Below are positions 46,148 to 55,547 of a DNA stretch of 64,000 bases, piece after piece. This DNA is from Winogradskyella psychrotolerans RS-3 (GTDB lineage: Bacteria > Bacteroidota > Bacteroidia > Flavobacteriales > Flavobacteriaceae). Made by a program: the position numbers and the translations under genes. The notes beneath the pieces are model-generated. The model was not told the DNA's origin. It made no database searches and saw nothing but the letters and a program-made list of their open reading frames with translations. Location: assembly GCF_000427335.1 (NCBI RefSeq), contig NZ_ATMR01000060.1, positions 33,710-97,709 on the forward strand, given 5' to 3'. Position 1 is the first letter of the stretch; each line of letters opens with the position of its first letter.

Positions 46148-48862
46148 TTACAATTTATAGCTTACCTTAAACATCACAATTCTTGGCAAAATAAATGTTC
46201 TACTATCACTAATCACAAAAGCGTTAAATGAATTTTGTTGTTTAAAACGCGTATCAAAAAGATTAGTGGCGTTTATCTCAAAACCCCAAGGACTATCTTC
46301 AATTTGGTAGAATAACGATGCATTTGCCGTGTCAAAAGTGGTTTTGGTATCGAGACTTTTGTTGTTGTAATTATCAAAGGTGTAATCTGCTTTAAAGATA
46401 AAATCCTTTAAAAAATCGTATTCCAAAATAACTTCTAATTGGTCATTATCAAAATTAGAGACGTTATTTAAGGCTTTATAGTTATTAAAATCTTTGGTGT
46501 AATTAATTTCTAAGTTAGGATGATTTTTAAATGAAGTTTCCACTCCAATCGTTGAAGAAATCGATTTTGAAATGTTAAGATTTGTTTCATTATTCAAAAT
46601 CTGAAAATTATCATTATAACTAAAACGAGTTCTTAATTTATACCTGATTTTATTAATTTTTTTTGAAATTCCTCCACTTAGCGTCCAGTTATGTTCTGGC
46701 TGATCAAACATAGTGGTTGTGTTAAAGGATTCTATACCATTAAGTTCAGAAACTGTTTTTATAGTTTTTAAGCGTTTATTAAAACTAGTGTTAAGATTAA
46801 AATTCAGACTTCTAAATAAGCTAAACTTATAATAAGTTAACGAGGCAGAATGATACAATTGATTTTCTAGTTGATTATTGCCTCTGTAAACATTATTAAA
46901 ATTTGAGAGTACAAAATTATTGGCTAATTGGTTAACCCTAGGAAAGCGAGCATTAAGCTTGTATTTAAAATTTAGTTTTTCACTATTATTAAATTCTACT
47001 TTTGTTGTGAATTGTGGCAAAACTAGATTTTTAGAAAACGTTTCTGAGTCTTCTAACTGTTGCGTTCGCCATAAATACCCATGATAAAACACAGCAGGTT
47101 TAAACGTGGCAATGCCAATTTGAAATTTATACTCTAATCCCAAATAAGAATCTATAAAGCTATATCCAAAATCATTACCAAAACCAGCAGAGCTAAAATT
47201 ATTAATACTACCATCATTAAGTAATTGCACATCTTCATTGTAGAAATCGTTAAAAGATGTATTAACGCCTAAACTTGTATAAAGATGGTTAAAGTTATTA
47301 ATTACCCAATAGTCTTTTATAATGGCGTTAAAATTATGCGACGTTGATTTTTTTGTTTGAAGTATATTATACATATCGGCATCTTCCAAAGGGATTAAAC
47401 CTTGTAAAATCTGCTGATTAGTTAGCCACTCGGTAATCGGTTTATCATTCTGAAAATTATAAGTCGCTTCTAAGGTTGCTGTGTGCGCTTTAGATAATTT
47501 ACGACTGTAGGTAATATTTTGTTTTAGATTAAGTGCCGTAACATCGGTTAAGGTAGTTATGTTGTTACTTTCATTTAGGGTCACCGTATTTACAAGACCA
47601 TGACTGTCATTATTTGTAACCTTTACAAAGGCGTTGTATGCAAAATCTTGTTTGTAAGTTGGATCGTAGTCAACGGTGACCTTGCCAATAGTAAAAAAGT
47701 TATTGAGGTCATTAGTAACCGTTCTGTCTTCTGTAAAAGGGTCTTCTATATTCTGGTAAGCATTTAAGGTGTTACTTGCGGTTTGGGTCTTGGAATTAGA
47801 AGTAATTAAATACCCACTAATATCTGTATGTTTAGAAACCGATTGCCTAATATTTAGGGCACCAAACTGGTTGATGTTATCTGTAAAATCTTGGTTATTG
47901 AGGTATTTTGCAAAATCACTAGTATAGAGACTAAAATAACTACTTGCATCGCTTAATAGCTTGCTAAAACCACCTTCAAACTCCAAATAATCACTAAAAC
48001 TAAAACTTTTTATGCCTTGGTTATTAAGGTCTCCAATAAAGTTAACATTGGTTTTTGGGCTGTAATAAAACAGATTAGGATGCAACAAATAGCGATCCTC
48101 AATACCTGAACCAACCTCCATATCGCCAAACACAAATTTCTTTTTATCTTCTTTTAATAAAATATTCATAGCCATATCCTCAGAATCTTGCAAGCCTTTG
48201 AGCATGGCAACCTCGTTATAGTTATCTAAAACCTCAACTTTTTCAACCGCATCTGCAGGTATATTGTTTACGGCGAGTTTACTATTGCCTGTAAAAAAGG
48301 TTTTATTTTCTACCAAGACTTTGGTTACTTTTTTGCCATTGACCATCACATTACCTTCTCTATCTACTTCTACTCCAGGTAATTTTTTTAAAGCATCGCG
48401 TAGTTTGCGTTCTTCCCCAGTAACAAATTTGGAAACATCGTAAGTTATAGTATCTTTTTTTACGGTAATTGGTGGTGTGTATTTTATGTTTACTTCGTCT
48501 AGTTGGTCTGGGTTTTCTTTGAGGACGAAGTTTTTGGTAATGTCTTGGTCTGTTGTGGTTATCGTGAGCGTTTGTGGTTTATAGCCTAAATAACTTACTG
48601 TGAGTTCGTAGGTTTGGTTTTTCTCTAAACCTATTTTGTAGCTACCGTCTTTTTCTGTAATGGCGAATCTAATTTCTTGGTCGTCTGCTGCTGGAATGGC
48701 TAAAATGTTGGCGTATGGTAATGGGTTTTGTATGGTGTCTGTTACTTTGCCGGACATTAAAAGTTGTTGAGCATGAGCCAAAGAAGAAAATCCTACTAAA
48801 ATTAGTAGGATTGTAAAAAAATAGTGATTAGAAAATCTCTGTAACAAAGCTATTAGTGTCAA
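46148..48862 (-). CDS. TonB-dependent receptor-like outer-membrane protein with CarboxypepD_reg domain (TTG start)
   Basis: The product has 904 aa. A signal peptide ends LAHAQ (about 1-32), then a carboxypeptidase regulatory-like domain (about 35-115), a plug-like region with LRDALKKLPGVEVDREGNVMVNGKKVTKVLVE, and a long barrel of about 650 residues ending RIVMFKVSYKL. It is of the type that accompanies GLPGLI proteins, without the usual SusC signatures. The TTG at 48862 overlaps the stop of the GLPGLI gene and is the only start that keeps the signal peptide. The transported or exported substrate is unknown. Confidence 0.87.
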   Translation of the reverse strand: MTLIALLQRFSNHYFFTILLILVGFSSLAHAQQLLMSGKVTDTIQNPLPYANILAIPAADDQEIRFAITEKDGSYKIGLEKNQTYELTVSYLGYKPQTLTITTTDQDITKNFVLKENPDQLDEVNIKYTPPITVKKDTITYDVSKFVTGEERKLRDALKKLPGVEVDREGNVMVNGKKVTKVLVENKTFFTGNSKLAVNNIPADAVEKVEVLDNYNEVAMLKGLQDSEDMAMNILLKEDKKKFVFGDMEVGSGIEDRYLLHPNLFYYSPKTNVNFIGDLNNQGIKSFSFSDYLEFEGGFSKLLSDASSYFSLYTSDFAKYLNNQDFTDNINQFGALNIRQSVSKHTDISGYLITSNSKTQTASNTLNAYQNIEDPFTEDRTVTNDLNNFFTIGKVTVDYDPTYKQDFAYNAFVKVTNNDSHGLVNTVTLNESNNITTLTDVTALNLKQNITYSRKLSKAHTATLEATYNFQNDKPITEWLTNQQILQGLIPLEDADMYNILQTKKSTSHNFNAIIKDYWVINNFNHLYTSLGVNTSFNDFYNEDVQLLNDGSINNFSSAGFGNDFGYSFIDSYLGLEYKFQIGIATFKPAVFYHGYLWRTQQLEDSETFSKNLVLPQFTTKVEFNNSEKLNFKYKLNARFPRVNQLANNFVLSNFNNVYRGNNQLENQLYHSASLTYYKFSLFRSLNFNLNTSFNKRLKTIKTVSELNGIESFNTTTMFDQPEHNWTLSGGISKKINKIRYKLRTRFSYNDNFQILNNETNLNISKSISSTIGVETSFKNHPNLEINYTKDFNNYKALNNVSNFDNDQLEVILEYDFLKDFIFKADYTFDNYNNKSLDTKTTFDTANASLFYQIEDSPWGFEINATNLFDTRFKQQNSFNAFVISDSRTFILPRIVMFKVSYKL

Positions 48863-49568
48863 TTTTTTCTGTTTGTATATTGTTTTGAAACTATACTATT
48901 AAATTCTTCTTCAGAAACTTTTTTTCCTTTTGTAGGTAACTCTATATCGATTTTATTATCTTTTTTAAAAAATTCTATTTTTTTAAAGAAGTTAGTATTC
49001 CATTATTGTCTAATTGAAGTATTAAGCCTGGTAGCCCATCATAACCATCCGGACCATAGGGTATAGGGATTTCTGGTGTATACCAAGCTATAACTTCTAA
49101 TGTATGTTTTCCTTTTGTGTTTTCAATAGTGTATGTAGTTGTTGCTTTATAACACAAATAGTTGTCAATTTTCAAAGTATCATTAGTTAAATTCCAATCT
49201 ATTTTATTTCGTTTTATAAGGTAATTCACACCAGCAAATTCTTTTTCATGTAAAATTATGTCAGATGCTTTATCATAATAAATAACACCTCTGAAATCAA
49301 TAATTCCTTCTGTCATGGCTTTGAGAACAGGGCTTGTATTATTATTTAAAGATTTAATTTTTTGTATGTTGCCTTCTGGTTATTAAATGTTAATTGGAAT
49401 TCCTGAGTCTTAAGATTTTCGACTATTTTTTTTGCATATTGGCTTGCATTGTCAGGTGTGTCTGATTCATATGATTTTAATTGCTTGCCATAAACCGCAT
49501 TACCAACTTGGCAAAACATGGATATTGTAAAAAAGTAAACAAAAAGATGGAAATTTGTTTTTTACCAT
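48859..49568 (-). pseudogene. GLPGLI-family exported protein, interrupted by three frame breaks
   Basis: Joined frames give about 235 aa: a signal peptide, then YGKQLKSYESDTPDNASQYA, IIDFRGVIYYDK, the family signature GYDGLPGLILQLD, and the tail KKIEFFKKDNKIDIELP to SIVSKQY. Breaks lie at T-runs 48978-48984 and 49358-49363 (one base missing each on the minus strand) and 49558-49563 at the start (one base too many, or two missing). The only long intact piece is 48975-49316. GLPGLI proteins are periplasmic or surface proteins of unknown role that are almost always next to a TonB-type receptor, as here. Confidence 0.75.
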
Positions 49569-49644
49569 TTCTATTATTTGTTGTAAAGACAGTCAAAATT
49601 ATACTTTTAACTGTCTAAATTATTAATTGATTCAAAATTTAATT

Positions 49645-49890
49645 CTAAGAAGGTCCACCAGCTTCTACACAACCATCATATGCAGCTGCAAATACGTTAT
49701 ATGCTATTTCATCTCGCGGAATAATTCGGAATCTAGTAGCCATGTTATTCATGAAATTTTGTTCAGCTTCAGCAGCCACATCAAAACAAGTGCCGGTGTC
49801 TAAATCCTCATTTTGTACGTTTGCATTTAAATTTAATGAACTACTCATAAACAGCACTACTGCCATAAGGCTAAATACTTTTTTCTTCAT
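49645..49890 (-). CDS. Small secreted two-cysteine protein
   Basis: The product has 81 aa with a signal peptide (about 1-24, ending NANA-like NLNAN). The mature part is about 57 residues with two cysteines, C35 (TGTCFDVAAEAE) and C74 (AAYDGCVEAGG), probably one disulfide, and otherwise helical. It is the first gene of the operon with the GLPGLI and receptor genes (76 bases apart). The promoter region carries two perfect dyads and four direct repeats. I do not know a function for this family. Confidence 0.72.
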   Translation of the reverse strand: MKKKVFSLMAVVLFMSSSLNLNANVQNEDLDTGTCFDVAAEAEQNFMNNMATRFRIIPRDEIAYNVFAAAYDGCVEAGGPS

Positions 49891-49930
49891 AATTTTAAGA
49901 TTTTAAACCCATCAAATTTTTTAAGATAGG

Positions 49931-49965
49931 TTAGTTAATAACTAATGTCTCCCTAAAATTTAGGG
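49931..49965. promoter_or_regulatory. Two adjacent perfect palindromes in the promoter of the GLPGLI/receptor operon
   Basis: TTAGTTA-A-TAACTAA (49931-49945) and CCCTAAA-A-TTTAGGG (49951-49965) are both perfect 7-1-7 palindromes, with centres 20 bases apart, about two helical turns. They lie 41-75 bases upstream of the ATG of the small secreted protein and look like operators. Confidence 0.55.
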
Positions 49966-49967
49966 AA

Positions 49968-50045
49968 TAGAAGTCTTTTAAATTTAGAAGTCATTTGTTT
50001 TCTCATTAAGGGAATGAGAAGTAGAAGTCATTTTTGTTAGAAGTC
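49968..50045. repeat. Four TAGAAGTC direct repeats upstream of the operon promoter
   Basis: TAGAAGTC followed by wTTT occurs at 49968, 49985, 50022 and 50038 (start positions), spaced 17, 37 and 16 bases. One inverted copy, GACTTCTA, lies at 50141-50148. The spacing suggests a factor that binds repeated half-sites. Confidence 0.55.
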
Positions 50046-50080
50046 TTTTTTTTGTACTGTTAATTTTAATTCTCAGGGAT

Positions 50081-50102
50081 AAAAAAAAAGCTTGCACAAG
50101 CT
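50081..50102 (-). terminator. Terminator downstream of the 140-aa exported protein gene
   Basis: AGCTTG-CA-CAAGCT (50089-50102) is a perfect short stem that on the minus strand is followed by nine T residues (A9 at 50081-50089). It ends the transcript coming from 50783. Confidence 0.6.
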
Positions 50103-50360
50103 ATAATGTTAACATTTTTGTTGTCCACATTCTTAAGAGTGACTTCTAAATTACTCTATAAAAATGCTTTCAACATTGTAAATCTAAAAAAAAAAAATGG
50201 AAACCACCTAATTAAAAACGTGTTATTTGTTAAAGAAATGTTAACTGTGGAAAAACCGTAATTGCAATTGCAAGATAGTTAAAACTTTAACAGTTTTGTG
50301 TTTGGGCTTTAACACTAAGTTTTTGTATATGAATGCGTTATTGTGGTGTATAAGATGAAA

Positions 50361-50783
50361 TTAATCTTTAAAAATTAGGGATTTCAAATGCTCATCCACA
50401 ACATAACCTAGAAATCTTGAGATCATAACATCACTACTATTAATGGTGTGGGTCAAACCATCTTTCAATGGACCACAACCTCTCATATAATTGAAATCAT
50501 TTTGGTAATTGTTTTCAAAAAGTTTCAAATTAGAGAATAAACTTGTGTTTACTACTTCAGAATTGATTTCAAAATCATTGTTAACCTCTAGCATGGTAAA
50601 GTTAGAATCGTCTCGTTGAAAATCAAAGGCAAATGGCTTTTCAATTTTTGTGAATTTAAATTCAGTTAAAGTCTCATTTAAAAATACAGAAGAATTATAT
50701 TTTTTACTACTAGAGTCGGATGTTTGAGCAAGACAAAATGAACCCAATGCAAGCACAAAAACTAAAGTAATACGCAGTTTCAT
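50361..50783 (-). CDS. Small exported protein of unknown function
   Basis: The product has 140 aa with a signal peptide (about 1-20, ending CLAQ). The mature part is polar with no obvious domain; it contains GCGPLKDGLTHTINSSDVMISRFLGYVVDEH in its C-terminal third. It is transcribed in the same direction as the GLPGLI operon but is separated by a terminator and 470 bases. I do not recognise it. Confidence 0.65.
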   Translation of the reverse strand: MKLRITLVFVLALGSFCLAQTSDSSSKKYNSSVFLNETLTEFKFTKIEKPFAFDFQRDDSNFTMLEVNNDFEINSEVVNTSLFSNLKLFENNYQNDFNYMRGCGPLKDGLTHTINSSDVMISRFLGYVVDEHLKSLIFKD

Positions 50784-50844
50784 TTTAAATGATTTTTCTA
50801 ATGCTTTAAAAATAACAAAAATTTATTGATATTTGTAGCACATG

Positions 50845-50934
50845 ATATGAGCGCAAGATAAAATTTTGTAGCTCAGCGTATGATTTTAGCGCGAACAGCA
50901 TGTGACCATAAAAAGCAATAGTTTTAAACACATG
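50845..50934. repeat. Dispersed intergenic repeat, copy 2
   Basis: It has the same ordered blocks as the copy at 2281-2375: ATATGAGC at the left, AGCGC, GCATGTGACC then an A-rich spacer and CAATAG, and AAACACATGA at the right. Confidence 0.55.
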
Positions 50935-51006
50935 ACACCATTCTGGGCCAACATAAAATTGCATCTTCATTTCCTTATTAAAAGGAATCCAGAATAAATA
51001 CGCCTT

Positions 51007-51026
51007 ATTCCTGCGAAGGCAGGAAT
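51007..51026. repeat. Short palindromic element ATTCCTGC-GAAG-GCAGGAAT
   Basis: This is a perfect 8-bp stem with a GAAG loop. The TTCCTGC/GCAGGAA hairpin is a familiar dispersed intergenic element in flavobacteria. It is not followed by a T-run, so I do not call it a terminator. Confidence 0.6.
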
Positions 51027-51064
51027 CTCTACAAATTTTGTACCTTTAAAGTTGTAAATAAAGT

Positions 51065-51090
51065 GTCACCTTGAGCGCAGTCGAAAGGTC
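51065..51090. repeat. Short REP-like hairpin element, copy 2
   Basis: Core TGAGCGCAGTCG (51072-51083) with pairing arms ACCTT (51068-51072) and AAGGT (51085-51089). The copy at 3308-3332 has the same core with arms CACTG/CAGTG, so both keep a stem although the arm bases differ. Confidence 0.6.
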
Positions 51091-51118
51091 TTTGTAATAT
51101 TTAAAACCATTCAAAAAC

Positions 51119-52277
<1,159 letters not shown>

Positions 52278-52392
52278 ATTGACTAAAATTAAATAGAAGT
52301 TTAACAAAGGCTCCATACTCAGCAAAAAGAGTCCCTTTTTAAAGTAATGCCAATAGTGGCTCATACAGAAAGGTAAGGTTGGGAATTAAAAA

Positions 52393-52869
52393 ATGAATCA
52401 AAATAAATTACCTGCAGATCCACTATCACTTATTTTAGGAATATTAGCCTTAGTTATTGGTATTGCTGGCTGTTGTTGTTATGGTATTACTGCTATTATT
52501 CCATTAGCTATGGCTATTATTGGTTTGGTTGCTGCGAACAGAAGTTTACGCGAATTTGGTGAGAATCCAGAGGCGTACAATCCACAATCGCGAAGTAATG
52601 TAAATACGGCTAAGATTATAAATATTATAGCTGTGGTACTTAATGGTCTTGTCTTTTTAGTAGCGATTGGAGTCTTAGCGATCTACGGTACATTGCTATC
52701 TTCTGCGGTCTTAGATGGTTTAGATAATGGAGATTTTGAAGATGATGATTATTATTACGAATCGGAATATGAAACAACTATAGAACCTGAGAATTCTGAT
52801 ATTTGGGAGGATGATACCTATATTATTGAAGAGGAATTAGATTCTATAAATTTAGATTCAGTACAATAG
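52393..52869 (+). CDS. CCC-motif membrane protein
   Basis: The product has 158 aa. Two hydrophobic segments (about 10-50 and 74-104) are separated by the hydrophilic loop NRSLREFGENPEAYNPQSRSNVN, with GCCCYG inside the first, the mark of the flavobacterial CCC-motif (DUF4190-like) proteins. The C-terminus is strongly acidic (FEDDDYYYESEYE ...). The function is unknown. The stop overlaps the first of three GAAACAA repeats. Confidence 0.8.
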   Translation: MNQNKLPADPLSLILGILALVIGIAGCCCYGITAIIPLAMAIIGLVAANRSLREFGENPEAYNPQSRSNVNTAKIINIIAVVLNGLVFLVAIGVLAIYGTLLSSAVLDGLDNGDFEDDDYYYESEYETTIEPENSDIWEDDTYIIEEELDSINLDSVQ

Positions 52870-52889
52870 AAACAAGAAACAAGAAACAA
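52869..52889. repeat. Tandem repeat (GAAACAA)3
   Basis: Three perfect 7-base units overlap the stop of the CCC-motif gene and end just before the four-helix-bundle remnant. Similar AAACAAGA words often border such genes. Confidence 0.7.
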
Positions 52890-52892
52890 GAT

Positions 52893-53252
52893 GTGAAGGA
52901 TAAGAGAAGACATAATTATAAGAATTTGAAGATTTGGAAATTAGGAATCTAAATTGTTGACGATGTTTTTACATTAATTAATGATTTTCCTTCTGATGAA
53001 AAATTTGGATTGACTCCTCAATTAGGTAGATTTTCAGTTTCCATCCCTAGTAATATTGCAGATGGTTCATCAAGAACAAACAAGTCTTTCTCTTATTTTA
53101 TTGATATTGAATTAGGTTCTTCTTTTGAACTAGAAACACAATTAATTATAGTATTTAAAAGAAATTATATAACACAATTACAATTAACAAAAATCGAAGA
53201 AAAATTAGAAGAATTTCAAAAGATGACTATGGGTTTTCAAAATGAACTATAA
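52893..53252 (+). pseudogene. Four helix bundle protein (23S rRNA intervening-sequence / Avd type), broken by an in-frame stop
   Basis: From GTG 52893 the frame reads KDKRRHNYKNLKIWKLGI, then TAA (52950-52952), then IVDDVFTLINDFPSDEKFGLTPQLGRFSVSIPSNIADGSSR and the remaining helices to 53252. The sequence is the known family of about 120 aa (signatures NLKIW, FP-[SK]-[DE]-E-[KM], SIPSNIAEG-like). The stop is a codon in the middle of helix 1, not a homopolymer slip, so this copy may be truly decayed. No ATG is in frame. Confidence 0.75.
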
Positions 53253-53298
53253 GAGTCACTTCTCTTTTTTCTAATTTCTCGATTCTAAAATAAATAGT

Positions 53299-54459
53299 AT
53301 GGCAAAAGAAATAGAAAATGTAAACTACGGTTTAGAAAAAATATTTGAAGGAGCGCAAGATTTTCTTCCGCTTTTAGGTACGGATTATGTTGAGTTTTAT
53401 GTTGGTAATGCAAAACAAGCCGCACACTTTTATAAAACAGCATTTGGATTTCAATCTTATGCGTATAAAGGTTTGGAAACGGGTTCTAAAGATTCTGTAA
53501 GTTATGTTTTAAAGCAAGATAAAATCCGCTTAGTGCTTACCACTCCTTTAAATAGTAAATCTGAAATTAACAATCATATTGTAAAGCATGGTGATGGAGT
53601 TAAGGTTGTGGCTTTATGGGTAGAAGATGCTCGTAAATCTTACGAAGAAACGACTAAGCGAGGGGCTAAGTCTTATTTGGAACCGGTTGTAGAAGAAGAT
53701 GAATTTGGTGAAGTGGTTAGAGCCGGAATTTATACGTATGGTGAAACCGTTCATATGTTTGTAGAGCGTAAAAACTACAAAGGCACCTTTATGCCAGGTT
53801 TCGTAGAGTGGAAAAGTGATTACAATCCAGAACCAGCAGGTTTAAAATATATAGACCACATGGTTGGTAATGTGGGCTGGGGAGAAATGAACACATGGGT
53901 AAAATGGTACGAAGACGTTATGGGTTTTGTCAACTTTTTATCTTTTGACGATAAGCAAATACATACCGAATACTCGGCTTTAATGAGTAAAGTAATGAGT
54001 AATGGAAATGGACGAATTAAGTTTCCAATTAACGAACCTGCAAAAGCTGCTAAAAGATCACAAATTGAAGAATATTTAGATTTTTACGAGGGTTCAGGTG
54101 TGCAGCATATTGCAGTGGCAACAGATGATATTATAAAAACCGTATCGCAATTAAAATCTAGAGGTGTCGAGTTTTTATCCACACCACCTGAAGAATATTA
54201 CAGAGCCGTTCCGGGACGATTAGACGAGTACAGTCACGAACTTAGAGAAGATATTGAAACCTTAAAAGGCTTAGGTATTATGATAGATGCTGATGAAGAA
54301 GGGTATCTACTTCAGATTTTTACAAAGCCAGTAGAAGATAGGCCAACGTTATTTTTCGAAATTATTCAACGTATGGGGGCTCGTGGTTTTGGAGCAGGAA
54401 ACTTTAAGGCTTTGTTTGAATCTATTGAAAGAGAGCAAGAAAAGAGAGGAACGCTTTAA
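53299..54459 (+). CDS. hppD: 4-hydroxyphenylpyruvate dioxygenase
   Basis: The product has 386 aa. It converts 4-hydroxyphenylpyruvate to homogentisate, the substrate of the dioxygenase encoded upstream. The iron ligands are in place: H187 (KYIDHMVGN), H270 (GVQHIAVATDD) and E354 (TLFFEIIQRMG). The C-terminal GFGAGNFKALFESIEREQEKRG is the gate helix. It is cytosolic. A 12-bp terminator hairpin follows. Confidence 0.97.
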   Translation: MAKEIENVNYGLEKIFEGAQDFLPLLGTDYVEFYVGNAKQAAHFYKTAFGFQSYAYKGLETGSKDSVSYVLKQDKIRLVLTTPLNSKSEINNHIVKHGDGVKVVALWVEDARKSYEETTKRGAKSYLEPVVEEDEFGEVVRAGIYTYGETVHMFVERKNYKGTFMPGFVEWKSDYNPEPAGLKYIDHMVGNVGWGEMNTWVKWYEDVMGFVNFLSFDDKQIHTEYSALMSKVMSNGNGRIKFPINEPAKAAKRSQIEEYLDFYEGSGVQHIAVATDDIIKTVSQLKSRGVEFLSTPPEEYYRAVPGRLDEYSHELREDIETLKGLGIMIDADEEGYLLQIFTKPVEDRPTLFFEIIQRMGARGFGAGNFKALFESIEREQEKRGTL

Positions 54460-54470
54460 AATAATAAAAA

Positions 54471-54500
54471 GCGCGTTTATTTATCTACAAATAAACGCGC
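54471..54500 (+). terminator. Terminator-like hairpin after the HPPD gene
   Basis: GCGCGTTTATTT-ATCTAC-AAATAAACGCGC is a perfect 12-bp stem 11 bases after the stop. There is no T-run after it on the plus strand; on the minus strand T-rich sequence follows. Confidence 0.7.
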
Positions 54501-54695
54501 TAATAATAAGCAAACTGCGTGTTTTTAGTGCGTGTAAATCATAAATTCTAGTTATATGTTTGTTTGCTACGACGCTAAAATCACTTGAATTTATAAGTCT
54601 GAGTCCAAATAATTAACGGATCCGAATCTAGGATATTTTTAGAGTGTATTTTAAAGATTTTATAGATTTGGAATAGTAATTGTATTTAAGATAAT

Positions 54696-54718
54696 TGTAA
54701 CGTAAAAAATGCGTTACA
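54696..54718. promoter_or_regulatory. Perfect inverted repeat upstream of the DUF3108 gene
   Basis: TGTAACG (54696-54702), 9 bases, CGTTACA (54712-54718). It is followed by TATATTTA (54724-54731), a near match to the -7 element. It may be an operator over the promoter of the DUF3108/TDO/M23/pgi unit. Confidence 0.45.
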
Positions 54719-54744
54719 TTATTTATATTTACAAACTATAAGTT

Positions 54745-55533
54745 ATGAAACATTTATTTACAATTATATTATTCTTTGTAGGATTTCAAGCTTCTGACGT
54801 GAAGAAAGAATCAGCTTTTCAAGATGGAGAGTGGTTTAAATTTGAAATGAGTTACAGCGGTTTTGTAACGGCAGGATACGCCACACTATCCGTCAACGAA
54901 ACCAAATTAGATAGAAAGCCGGTGTACCATGTTGTTGGGAAAGGTTGGACTACAGGACTTGCAAAATTATTTTTTAAAGTTAAAGACCGATACGAAAGTT
55001 ATTTTGATGTAGAAACAGGTGCTCCATATAAATTTATTAGAAAAATAGATGAAGGTGGTCATACCAAGGATGTAGAAATTAATTTTGACCACGAGAACAG
55101 AATTGCTGAGGTCAATAATAAAAAACATAAGGAAACTAAAAATATAACCACCGAAAAAGACGTTCAGGATATGGTTTCTATGTATTATTATTTAAGAAAT
55201 AATATACGTACAGAATCCTTAAAAAAAGGAGATGAAATAAAAACCAATATGTTTTTTGATGAAGAAAACTATGGTTTTAAACTCAAATATTTAGGGGAAG
55301 AAACGATAGAAGTCGATGTTAATGGTACAGATGTAAAAGTCAAAACCATTAAATTTAGGCCCTATGTTATGGCTGGCCGTGTTTTTAAAGAAGAAGAAAG
55401 TTTAACGCTTTGGGTAAGTGCCGATAAAAATAAAATTCCTTTAAGAATTAAAGCCGATTTAGCCGTAGGTTCTCTACGTGCAGATCTCGTTCAGTTTAAA
55501 GGTTTAAAGCACTCCTTTAAAATAGAATTCTAA
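54745..55533 (+). CDS. DUF3108 exported protein
   Basis: The product has 262 aa with a short signal peptide (about 1-17, MKHLFTIILFFVGFQAS). The mature part is the DUF3108 beta-rich fold: FKFEMSYSGFVTAGYATLSV at the start, KDRYESYFD, and SLTLWVSADKNKIPLRIKADLAVGSLRADLV at the end. It is expected in the periplasm. The family is often found near envelope and cell-wall enzymes; here it precedes TDO and an M23 peptidase. The function is unknown. Confidence 0.87.
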   Translation: MKHLFTIILFFVGFQASDVKKESAFQDGEWFKFEMSYSGFVTAGYATLSVNETKLDRKPVYHVVGKGWTTGLAKLFFKVKDRYESYFDVETGAPYKFIRKIDEGGHTKDVEINFDHENRIAEVNNKKHKETKNITTEKDVQDMVSMYYYLRNNIRTESLKKGDEIKTNMFFDEENYGFKLKYLGEETIEVDVNGTDVKVKTIKFRPYVMAGRVFKEEESLTLWVSADKNKIPLRIKADLAVGSLRADLVQFKGLKHSFKIEF

Positions 55534-55547
55534 GATTAGCCAATTAT

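Larger units (their letters stand above)
49891..50360. other. 470-base gap upstream of the small secreted protein gene
   Basis: The left third is the structured control region (two palindromes at 49931-49965 and four TAGAAGTC repeats at 49968-50045). A minus-strand terminator lies at 50081-50102 and an inverted GACTTCTA at 50141-50148. From 50150 to 50360 it is AT-rich and I see nothing in it. Confidence 0.6.
50784..51118. other. 335-base gap with three kinds of repeat upstream of the homogentisate dioxygenase gene
   Basis: This divergent intergenic region holds copy 2 of the dispersed repeat (50845-50934), an ATTCCTGC/GCAGGAAT hairpin (51007-51026) and copy 2 of the REP-like element (51065-51090). 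No clear promoter consensus was found. Confidence 0.6.

Noticed and set aside
49968..50045. TAGAAGTC repeats as a LytTR-type regulator site
   Set aside because: The sequence and the 16-17 base spacing do not match the usual LytTR half-sites about 21 bases apart. The binding factor is left open.
52869..52889. GAAACAA repeats as a CRISPR array
   Set aside because: The units are 7 bases with no spacers, so they are a simple tandem repeat.
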